A model generated the notes under the pieces. That model searched no databases and was not told the origin of the DNA. It saw nothing but the letters and a program-made list of their open reading frames with translations. A stretch of 64,000 nt of DNA from NCBI GenBank assembly GCA_036768485.1, contig JAVLUZ010000259.1, forward strand, positions 186,001-250,000, in the 5' to 3' direction. The position numbers were made by a program, and so were the translations under genes. Positions 58,101-64,000 of this stretch are shown here, in pieces; the first letter of the stretch is position 1, and every line of letters starts with the position of its first letter. Origin of the DNA: Mermis nigrescens (taxonomy: Eukaryota; Nematoda; Enoplea; Mermithida; Mermithidae).

Positions 58101-61100
58101 TTATATTCAGGCACGTAGCTGGCCCTCCTATTTGGGGGGACCAACACCAATTTTGGGGGTCTAAGCCAAAAATAGCACAAAGTAACGCGTAAAAAGTCCT
58201 ATTTTCCGGTTTTTTTCTGAATTTCGGGGGTTCGACCCCCAGTCCCCCCACAGCTACGTGCCTGATTATATTCTGTGTATTAATATTGAATTTTTTGCCC
58301 TAAATGATGGAATTGTACGTTTCATATTTATTCTTACTTATTTACGGCTTTTTCTGCTTATTTTTCGCGTGGATTGGTTGTTTTTCAGTGTTTTGGTCAA
58401 TAATTACAAATGAAATGCGTGAAATGGCTAAAAAACAGTTTTTCGCTCAATAATCAAGGCTGGGGTAAAAATATGAATTTCGCGTTATTTGGCGCGCACA
58501 AATATATCCGGGGTTTTTATGTTATTTTTTCAATGCAAGTTCTTATAAATTTTTGAAGTTTTTATGTTTTGCTTTTTCTTGTTTTTTAACGGGTTTTTTC
58601 TCCCCCGAAATTCGAAGTTCCCCCCCCCGACTTTTGGGCGGCAGGGCTTGCGTTTTGGACCGTTTTAGCTTATTTTTCCATTTGTTAAAGAAAATATACG
58701 ATAATTTCGGATAGAGGACCCGTTGCCCACATATGGGCGTGGGGTTAGGCTTAGCTACCCCCCATAATCCAGAAACCTCTTAGAATCGTACATTAGTTGC
58801 AGCCAAATTCTGGGGTTCTGTATGGTGTAAAATTGGCGAAAATCCAAAAAATTAGATTCTGGGGCAGATCTAGAGGTTTTGCCACTTTTCGGGGATCTAA
58901 CCCCCTCCCTACGACGCCTATTAGTGCTTAGAAACCGGCAGACCCTCGAATTGAATTTACGACTTTTTTGGAATTTCGCCCTATTCAGACCCACCCAGAA
59001 TTCGGCTATGTATAATGACGAAACTGCTATTAATGCAGAGTGGTCCTAAAAAAAGACAACAGTTGTTTTGATCATAACTATAGCTGCATAAGACATATCT
59101 ACATACTGCGAATCATACCTGGGCGTGTGTGGTTTGGGGGTATGCACCCTCCAGAAACCAAAATACCCCCAGAATTCAATTTTTGATTTTTTTTGTTTTT
59201 TAGCAATTTTTTTGATTCCAATGGATAGTGCCTGATGATAAACGTTGAAAAATGGTGTTTTTTTCGCCATACCACCATTTTAAAGGTAATTTTTTGACCT
59301 TTGAAAAAATCTTGCACCTCTCCTAGAACTTTGGTGCCGCCATCCTATGCTGCGAATCAATATACGCCTAAAAGTTTTTCGACAGAGCAAATATAAAGCA
59401 ACAAAATTGCGAAGTTTCATCGGGCTATCTATGCTGTTGGGTTTTTGGCCTACCTATGTAGTTGTAAACACTACTTTTTGGCACCTATGTGTTACATGGA
59501 AAAATTCTTAAGGAGCCTGTAGAGGAGTACATAAATTTTTTATTATAAGTTTGGTTCTGTTCAATAAAGAGTAGTGAGACCTATTTTGTCTTATATAAAA
59601 AGTTTTGGCCACGTTCCTCTGTTTAGTGGTTTCTAATTCTAGAATTCCTATGAAGCGACGCTTTTTTGCAAACCAAGCTCTTTTGTCGATATAATAATGT
59701 CAATATAATTAAAAAAGTGTAACACGATAAAAAATAAAACTGCTGAAACGAACAATAAAATCGACAAAAAATGCTTAAATAGATATCCCAGCAGAAAAAA
59801 ATTTACGTTACGTTTCAAGCAGACATTTACCGTTTACTATTCTTAATTGATAACTCTTTTAGTCGTAACCATACGTGGGCAGCAAGAAAATTCTGGGGTG
59901 CAAGATTTTTTTGAAGGTCAAAAAATGGCCTTAAAAATGGTGGTATGGCGATAAAAGCACCATTTTTCGACGTTTCTCATCAAGCACTATCTATCGGCAT
60001 CAAAAAATTGCGAAAAAAACGAAAAAATTTTAAAAAATTGAATTCTGGGGGGTATTTTGATTTCTGGGGGGTAATTTGGTTTCTGGGGGGTGGATACCCC
60101 CCAAACCCCCCGCGCCCAGGTGTGGTCGTAACTTACTAAAAAGTGATGTTTACAAATGTGTAACCAAAAAATTGAATGGCAAAGATTACCTACTCAATAA
60201 AAGTTTACGATTTTGTTGGTTGCCCTATATTTCTGCTTTCAGAAAACGTCTACGGTGTTCCTATATGTCTAATGCAGCTATAGGAACATATGGTTAAAAC
60301 ATTTGATACCCTTTTTTAGCCCACCTCGTAGTTTGATTGTTGAACGTACATTTGTTTATTATCAAAATAAAAATACTAACGTACGATGGTATCATTGAGG
60401 ATTATGTATTTTGAGCCATATTCATGCACGCTACGCACTTTTTCATGACGGATCGGCTTTTTTGCCCTTTTCACACACGATACGGATCAAAAAATTTGAT
60501 GAATTATTTCACATACACATGGGGCCTTTGGGGTGTTCTTGTTGAGATCTTGGGGTTCTGATGGGTCAAGATAGCAAAAAAATCACCGAAAATTCAGATT
60601 CTGGTAAGGGATATACTGGATTTTGATTATGGATTATTGAGGGCCATCTTCCCTCTGACCTACAGAATAGAAGGATGGAAAATTCTGAAAAATTGGGCGA
60701 AGGAAGGTAAAAAACAGATTAGAATCAAAAACTTACTGCAGTTAATAATTACCAAATTGCTCGAATTAGTTCATTTGTTTTTTAATTTTAATATTTTTTA
60801 TTTGTCTGACTCGTAATTTAATACTTAAAATACTCCCACATACCCCTGAATTTGATTTCAAAACCATTGTTTTCGTGATTTTCTTAGCCAATGAATAAAC
60901 CTGTCATAAACACGAAAATTGGCGTTCCATTAGCACCCACTATCAATTTTTGACCTCTTCTCTGGTCAGTGAAAATTTTTGGGTCGGATAGGATTTTTAA
61001 TCTTAATTTTTTAATTTTTTATTCTTAATAGGTACCCATTTAATTTTTTGCTCCTTTTATTTTTTCTTAATTGATCAATTTAGTCCTGCGAAAATACTGT

Positions 61101-61145
61101 AACGTTGTGGAAGCCTGGAGATTTGAATTCGCTGGGATTTTCCAG
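46054..61145 (+). CDS. eed: EED/ESC-like WD40 subunit of Polycomb Repressive Complex 2 (3'-incomplete)
   Basis: Nine plus-strand exons splice in phase into about 300 residues that follow the EED/ESC family from its acidic Ser-rich N-terminus through most of its seven WD40 repeats. Diagnostic blocks are '[10 protein letters not shown]', '[13 protein letters not shown]', '[13 protein letters not shown]', 'GHGNSVNEL', 'NALRLWNV', '[17 protein letters not shown]', '[11 protein letters not shown]', '[20 protein letters not shown]' and '[12 protein letters not shown]'. EED reads trimethylated H3K27 through an aromatic cage and activates the EZH2 methyltransferase; the cage tyrosine in 'FYCCVW' is kept. 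EED proteins are about 425-440 residues, so roughly 120 C-terminal residues, including the rest of the cage, must lie past 64000. The N-terminal third is more divergent than the core. Introns 3, 4, 5, 7 and 8 are filled with MITEs. Confidence 0.92.
46932..47027 (+). CDS. eed: EED/ESC exon 2
   Basis: Acceptor TTTCACAG in phase 0, then '[14 protein letters not shown]' and '[10 protein letters not shown]', matching the first EED WD repeat. The donor is uncertain: ATT/GTTTTG best fits the alignment but is weak, and CGA/GTTAGC nine bases earlier is the alternative. Confidence 0.85.
47078..47140 (+). CDS. eed: EED/ESC exon 3
   Basis: A 21-codon exon after a 50-bp intron, between TTTCGCAG and TCG/GTAAGC, encoding '[20 protein letters not shown]'. 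Most divergent segment, but phase and position fit. Confidence 0.78.
47185..48477. mobile_element. 1.29-kb hAT element, CAGGGGCGTAACCAGG ends (intron 3)
   Basis: Ends CAGGGGCGTAACCAGG and CCTGGTTACGCCCCTG are perfect 16-bp inverted repeats, flanked by TATACCTA and TGTACCTA (8-bp TSD, 7 of 8). Inside is a second inverted-repeat element at about 47311-47786, and two motif copies (GCGCTTCGCGCC) at 48047 and 48131. No transposase. Confidence 0.85.
47311..47786. mobile_element. nested inverted-repeat MITE in the intron 3 hAT element
   Basis: About 160-bp arms: 'tagtataca-atttactcc' through 'taagttaatcaattttgcca' appear at 47330-47460 and inverted at 47640-47775. The loop is a run of AAGTAAGTT words. 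Confidence 0.75.
49235..49360 (+). CDS. eed: EED/ESC exon 4
   Basis: Acceptor TCTTTCAG, 42 codons, donor AAA/GTAAAA, phase 0 at both ends. Encodes '[14 protein letters not shown]' and '[15 protein letters not shown]', one of the strongest EED matches. Confidence 0.93.
49467..51322. mobile_element. CAGTGCTCGCC MITE, copy 2, split by a foldback (intron 4)
   Basis: Outer ends CAGTGCTGG...GAGCACTG with TA on both sides. The right arm is interrupted after AAAATTAT at 49982 and resumes at 51287. Confidence 0.87.
49983..51286. mobile_element. foldback element with CCCGGGTGACCGACAGT arms (intron 4)
   Basis: A 1304-bp element flanked by a perfect 8-bp TSD AAAATTAT. Each arm (about 49990-50215 and 51060-51283) is an array of 17-bp units CCCGGGTGACCGACAGT, broken at the same place by a unique piece ('agatcttt-caatcaaaaaattcccg' and its complement). 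The 850-bp core has no recognised coding; a 60-codon frame at 50521 has no known match. Confidence 0.87.
51732..51813 (+). CDS. eed: EED/ESC exon 5
   Basis: Acceptor TTGGCAG; '[16 protein letters not shown]' and 'SNLLLSASK' match the EED repeat that begins GHG-x-A-I-N-E-L. Donor G/GTAGGC leaves phase 1. Confidence 0.93.
51838..52062. mobile_element. CATGTAACGG-type MITE, copy 2 (intron 5)
   Basis: Starts near 'ataatggctcgaaattttgggcgg' and ends 'gtgggggatccctatctcttctgatatg'; colinear with 44938-45151 but diverged. Confidence 0.55.
52309..52731 (+). mobile_element. hAT-255 MITE copy carrying a nested MITE (intron 5)
   Basis: CATACTTAGG at the left and CCCACGTGTG at the right, with GTTATGTG/GTCATGTG as TSD (7 of 8). 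A second MITE sits ten bases inside its left end. Confidence 0.85.
52319..52478. mobile_element. CAGGCACGTAGCTG MITE, copy 1
   Basis: 160 bp, ends CAGGCACGTAGCTG and CAGCTACGTGCCTG, TSD TACTTAGG/TACATAGG (7 of 8). Inserted into the left end of the hAT-255 copy. Confidence 0.88.
52930..53258 (-). repeat. dispersed repeat, reverse relative of 32700-33005 (intron 5)
   Basis: Shares 'aaaaatggtatttttgtcgcatactcgtcg', GAATGCACTTCAGAAAAATT and a decayed motif (GGCGCCCCACGCC). Confidence 0.6.
53267..53492. mobile_element. CAGTGGCGGATCTAG hAT MITE (intron 5)
   Basis: 226 bp, left end CAGTGGCGGATCTAGAA, right end CTAAATCCGCTCCTG, perfect 8-bp TSD TGTGCCTG. Contains a long G run at 53295-53310 and a C run at 53462-53470. 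Confidence 0.9.
54031..54122 (+). CDS. eed: EED/ESC exon 6
   Basis: Acceptor AAATTCAG, entered in phase 1, leaving phase 0 at GCG/GTAAAC. Encodes '[19 protein letters not shown]' followed by '[11 protein letters not shown]', nearly the EED consensus. Confidence 0.95.
54726..54862 (+). CDS. eed: EED/ESC exon 7
   Basis: Acceptor CGCCAAG, then '[20 protein letters not shown]' and '[15 protein letters not shown]', leaving phase 2 at AA/GTGAAC. It aligns with EED from 'SADYD' through the DH-x-x-K-x-W repeat. Confidence 0.92.
54987..55461. mobile_element. CAGTGCTCGCC MITE, copy 3 (intron 7)
   Basis: 475 bp, CAGTGCTCGCCATGAAAC and its complement at the ends, TA on both sides, arms of about 230 bp. 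Confidence 0.92.
55480..56125 (-). repeat. two adjoining dispersed repeats with GCGCTTCGCGCC motif (intron 7)
   Basis: Two tandem relatives of the 32700-33005 family in reverse orientation; the second carries GGCGCTTCGCGCC at 55904 and ends 'accccccagaatttctatgctgtgcatgtatg'. Confidence 0.6.
56517..56693. mobile_element. 177-bp hairpin MITE (intron 7)
   Basis: Nearly the whole element is one inverted repeat: TATCTAAAGAAA, 'ggcctattggcagtcacata' and 'ctttattcaaaccc' are each answered on the other side. A short direct duplication lies at the tip. Confidence 0.85.
56797..57202. mobile_element. CAGTGGTCGCC MITE, copy 4 (intron 7)
   Basis: 406 bp, ends CAGTGGTCGCCATGAAAG and its complement, TA flanks. 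A diverged subfamily: 'ctatcatcctcag' replaces 'ctataatcgtcag'. Confidence 0.92.
57334..57521. mobile_element. CAGTGCTCGCC-related short MITE (intron 7)
   Basis: 188 bp, ends CAGTGCTCGCC and GGCGAGTAGTG, TA on both sides, different interior ('cgtcggtcatgcgtgggcgg'). Confidence 0.85.
57690..57885. mobile_element. CATGTAACGG-type MITE, reverse copy 3 (intron 7)
   Basis: Shows 'gggggatacccaa', 'aaagtcggacgtaccc', CGACCCCCCC and 'ccaccccccctaaaatgg' in the reverse order of 44938-45151. Diverged and without clear termini. Confidence 0.5.
57975..58080 (+). CDS. eed: EED/ESC exon 8
   Basis: Acceptor CTAACAG, one base completes the split codon, then '[20 protein letters not shown]' and 'LIISK' before donor AAA/GTGATA, phase 0. 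The DFST-x-x-IH-x-NYVD block is close to invariant in EED/ESC proteins. Confidence 0.95.
58108..58264. mobile_element. CAGGCACGTAGCTG MITE, copy 2 (intron 8)
   Basis: 157 bp in the opposite orientation to copy 1, perfect 8-bp TSD ATTATATT, starting only 28 bp after the exon 8 donor. Confidence 0.92.
59114..59349 (-). mobile_element. hAT-255 MITE copy (intron 8)
   Basis: CATACCTGGGCG...CATCCTATG, perfect 8-bp TSD CTGCGAAT. Confidence 0.92.
59870..60124 (+). mobile_element. hAT-255 MITE, complete reference copy (intron 8)
   Basis: 255 bp, CATACGTGGGCAGCAAG at the left, CGCGCCCAGGTGTG at the right, perfect 8-bp TSD GTCGTAAC. The best copy for defining the family. Confidence 0.93.
60133..61083. 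other. end of EED/ESC intron 8
   Basis: No further recognised element; the exon 9 acceptor AATTTAG follows a T-rich tract. Confidence 0.5.
61084..61145 (+). CDS. eed: EED/ESC exon 9 (last exon in window)
   Basis: '[20 protein letters not shown]' directly follows 'LIISK', as in the EED sequence LSK-SCEN. Donor AG/GTTAGA leaves phase 2. No following exon with the expected D-I-W-x-x-R-F block was found up to 64000. Confidence 0.93.
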
Positions 61146-61256
61146 GTTAGATTAATTTATTAATAAAAGATATACATATTTTTATTGTAATATTTTTTAA
61201 TTGTAATAACTTTGATTCAGCGCGTTTTACTATCTCTTATGTGCTTTTATAACATA

Positions 61257-62175
61257 CAGGGTGGCCCATAAAAAAGGCTACATTCCAATTTAACGGGTCA
61301 TAACTTCGGCTGATGTGAACAAAAAATTTTAGGACCAGTTCTTTCAAATCCGTGCAAAAAATGTTGGCCAGATGTCAGCGGTTGGGGCGCTACGGCAATT
61401 TGTTTACACCCTACTTTAATATTGTTTTAAACATAAATAGCATCAATGATCCTGCCATAAATTTGCACCCTGGTCCGACGATATCCTGGAATTTTTACAC
61501 TTAGTAGGGTGCATACCTGGGCAATGGCTGACGGTTCGCCCGTCCAACTTCCGGCCAAAAGGATGGATGGGTCCCTAGACCCTGAAAAAGGTGGGTCTGT
61601 CCCTGAAAAAAAGTGGGTCCGTGCCTGAAAAAGGTGGGTCGTTCAGCTTAATCAGTGGGTCAGTCACTGAAAAAAGGTGGGTCCATCCATGAAAAAGGTG
61701 TAGAACAGTGTAATAAGATGGTTCCTGTACATGTTTTGCAAAATGATCATGATATACTGTATCTAGTATTTCCTTAAAATATCTCCAAAAATTTTCTCCC
61801 TGTACGAAACACAGCCCCGTCCAACTTTTGCTTCGGCTTGTCTTGGTGATGGGCCGATATGGGGCATTGCCCAGTTGTGGTAGTTTGTGTACCTACTCTA
61901 AGGATTTTAAAAAATAGGCTAATCAATTTTCGTGACCAAATTCGTTGTCAAAAGTGTCAGGAAGGATTATACAAAGCAAAAACTGCGGTTTAAACAATGT
62001 ATGGTGTAAACGAATTGCTATAGCGCTCCAACTTTTGGCATCTGGCCAAATTTTTTACACGGTTTGAAAGAACTTTTTTATATTTGATGCAGTCAGTTTT
62101 GAAGTTTTATCTTCAAATTAAAATGAAGTTATAACCTATTGAATCGGACTGTAGTCTTTTTTATGGGCCACCCTG
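61257..62175. mobile_element. mariner-like MITE, CAGGGTGGCCCATAAAA ends
   Basis: 919 bp with TA on both sides; ends CAGGGTGGCCCATAAAAAAG and its complement. Similarity of the arms continues inward through 'tcaaattaaaatgaagttataacc' and GGCATCTGGCCAAATTTTTT. A hAT MITE is nested in the middle. Confidence 0.88.
61512..61879. mobile_element. nested hAT MITE with GGTGGGTC array
   Basis: Ends CATACCTGGGCAATGGC and GGGCATTGCCCAGTTGTG, flanks GTAGGGTG/GTAGTTTG (6 of 8). It contains a 24-28-bp tandem array (about 61570-61705) of units like 'ccctgaaaaaggtgggtccgt'. Confidence 0.75.
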
Positions 62176-62265
62176 TATATACATGTGTATATACGTAAAT
62201 ATTACTGTCATTTTGTTCATGTGTACACATATTAAGCCATACTGTAACAAAGAGACGGGAAACCT

Positions 62266-62424
62266 GGCATACATAAGTGTGGATAGGGGTGTTTAAGCCC
62301 CCACCCGGCCGGAGAATCCAAAATACTCCCCACAGATTACGGCAGACCTCCAGAATCGAATTTTGCCGTTATTTCGATTTTTTCAATTCAGGCCCCTAAA
62401 ATTTGGTCGCTGCCCATGTATGAT
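62266..62424 (-). mobile_element. short hAT MITE, sister of 37008-37161
   Basis: Shares 'aaaatacccccacagattac-g-agac-ccagaat' and 'ggtcgctgcccatgtatg' with the 37.0-kb copy. TSD not resolved. Confidence 0.65.
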
Positions 62425-62743
62425 CGCCAACCAAAGCCGGCAGGCCCCAACCCCCAAAGGCCGACATGTTTGGCAAAAAAATTGGTGATTTTTAGGTCAG
62501 CTTTAGAGCTTAAAAGTTGCCATCATTTTTCAGTCTGAAAATGATTTAAAAACCAGAAAAAAGGATTAAAAATGCCAGTTTTTGTCGTAAATTGGGGAGG
62601 GTTGAGAATTTCAGTTCTTTTGGGTGTGACATTGGATAACGGACCCTGAATAAAGGGGTACCTATTATATAAATGGTCCTTTTGTATCATAATACGTAGG
62701 TATACAAACATAATAGCTGCCGCTTAAGTTCTTAAAGTACATA

Positions 62744-63720
62744 CGAGGGGCGTTCAATAAGTTCGTGGTAGTTTTGCAATAATTTTTTCTGGCTGTGCTA
62801 TCGCCATACGGTTCTGTTGCATAGCATTCCCGTACATGCGCTGTACGTTCTTGCACTCACCACTTCTTGCTACATGAGTTTTCATGTCCTAGAAAATTTT
62901 TTATAGTGACCCCATATTTTTAATTTTTAAGAAATATTTGCCCACTCATATCTCAGGCACACACGTGGGCGTGGGGGGTTTAAGGGTATGCACCCCCAGA
63001 AGTTGAAATACCCCCAGAAATCAAAATACTTCCCCCCCAGAATTCTAATTTTGAAATTTTTTGTTGCTTTTTTAGCGATTTTTTGATGCCATTGGATAGC
63101 GCTGAATGAGAAACGTCGAAAAATGGTGTTTTTTCGCCATACGACCACTTTGAAGACCATTTTTTGACCTTTGAAAATTTTTTCACCCTCCCCCAGAATT
63201 TCGGTGCTGCCCACCTATGCTCAGGCACTGATTGACGTTTGGCTTTGAAATTTTGGTAGAGAAAAGAAACCTAATGGATGTTGATAATGCAATGTCAAAA
63301 ACCTCGCCTCGATCCGTTTTATTTTTCTAGCGTTACACCGTTTCTTCGAACAGAGGTTATTTCGAATTTTACCCAAAAAATACGAAAAATTAATTCAGCC
63401 AAAATATACGAATCAGAAGGAAAAGTAATCCCAAAAAATTCTTATGGCGTTGGATGAAAACATATGAATTACTGACTTCATTCATTGAAAATAAAAAATA
63501 TGACAATCAATTGTTTTTTGTGGTTTTTGGATTACTTTTTAATGTTGGGTAAAGTTAAAAAAATTTTTAGGAGGGGAATACTCACAAACAAAGAAATGGT
63601 GAGCGCAAGAATGGTCAGTCAGTACATGTAGGGGAATGCTATGCAAGAAACCGTCTGATGATAGCACAGACAGAAAAAAAGTTATTGCAAAACTACCACG
63701 AACTCATTGAACGCCCCTCG
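62744..63720. mobile_element. mariner-like element, CGAGGGGCGTTCAATAAG ends
   Basis: 977 bp; inverted ends CGAGGGGCGTTCAATAAGTT and its near-complement, with CATA on both sides (includes TA). Arms stay similar for about 150 bp (GTGGTAGTTTTGCAATAA, GCATAGCATTCCC). No transposase; a hAT-255 copy is nested inside. Confidence 0.85.
62960..63219 (-). mobile_element. hAT-255 MITE copy nested in the mariner-like element
   Basis: 260 bp, CACACGTGGGCG...GCCCACCTATG, perfect 8-bp TSD CTCAGGCA. Confidence 0.92.
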
Positions 63721-63734
63721 CATATACGTATAAG

Positions 63735-63957
63735 CACACCTGGGCGTGGGGGGTTCAGGGGTATGCACCCTCCCAGAAATCAAAATACCCCCCAGAATTC
63801 AAATTTTGGAATTTTTTTTTGCTTTTTTAGCGATTTTTGGATGCCATTGGATAGTGCTCGTCGAAAAATGGTGTTTTTCCGTCATACGACCACTTTTGGG
63901 ACCAGTTTTTGACCTTAGAAAATTTTTACACCCCCCCCCCCCCCAGAACTTCGGTGC
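63735..63957 (-). mobile_element. hAT-255 MITE copy, left end missing
   Basis: CACACCTGGGCGTGGGG at the plus-strand left end; the other terminus stops at GGTGCTC without the CCCACCTATG end. It lies 14 bp outside the mariner-like element. Confidence 0.8.
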
Positions 63958-64000
63958 TCTATCTTTCTTGAACGTAAAAAAACACAAAAAGAGTTGCGAA

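Noticed and set aside
61146..64000. Search for further EED/ESC exons
   Set aside because: No stretch encoding the expected D-I-W-x-x-R-F or V-W-D-L blocks was found; the sequence is almost entirely MITEs.

Overview
This is an AT-rich nuclear window from an animal. It has small phase-consistent exons with GT-AG introns, almost no uninterrupted coding sequence, and a very high density of transposons and their debris. An arthropod is likely, judging by the mix of mariner-like, hAT, Helitron, Polinton and PIF/Harbinger relics, but the species cannot be fixed from sequence alone.

Two host genes can be built exon by exon. The first is a minus-strand, four-exon secreted protein (20282-26436) whose body matches the polysaccharide lyase 14 (PL14) fold. 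It appears to have lost the usual basic residue of its signature loop. The second is a plus-strand gene from 46054 to beyond the right edge, with nine recognisable exons ending at 61145. It encodes an EED/ESC WD40 protein, the histone-reading subunit of Polycomb Repressive Complex 2. Its last repeats lie outside the window. No other host gene is supported with confidence.

Layout. 1-3.8 kb: sparse repeats, a possible solo LTR and a tRNA-like sequence. 3.8-8.8 kb: a decayed hAT element with a transposase fragment, carrying a Helitron and followed by a 251-bp duplication and a second Helitron. 8.9-13.2 kb: a giant foldback with 1.03-kb arms around a LINE reverse transcriptase fragment; one arm holds a complete TRIM retrotransposon and the other a MITE, so each arm preserves the other's empty site. 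17.6-19.2 kb: a broken Polinton/Maverick-type DNA polymerase B relic with a MITE inserted in frame. 20.3-26.4 kb: the PL14-like gene. 28.9-30.1 kb: a long TTA microsatellite and a mariner-like MITE. 31.8-38.5 kb: inverted minisatellites, a Harbinger-like element with a SANT/Myb gene, a LINE ORF1 relic split by a MITE, and another foldback. 39-45 kb: minisatellite and satellite arrays. 46-61 kb: the EED/ESC gene, whose introns are packed with MITEs, many with perfect target-site duplications (TSDs).

The dominant repeat is a family of about 255 bp (called hAT-255 here), with termini like CATACSTGGGC and 8-bp TSDs, present in at least twelve copies. Several other elements share an unusual design: inverted arms built from short tandem repeats (periods roughly 17-45 bp) around a unique core. 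A palindromic motif close to GGCGCGAAGCGCC followed by an A/T tract recurs about eighteen times in several repeat types. All assignments are by eye; no database search was possible.
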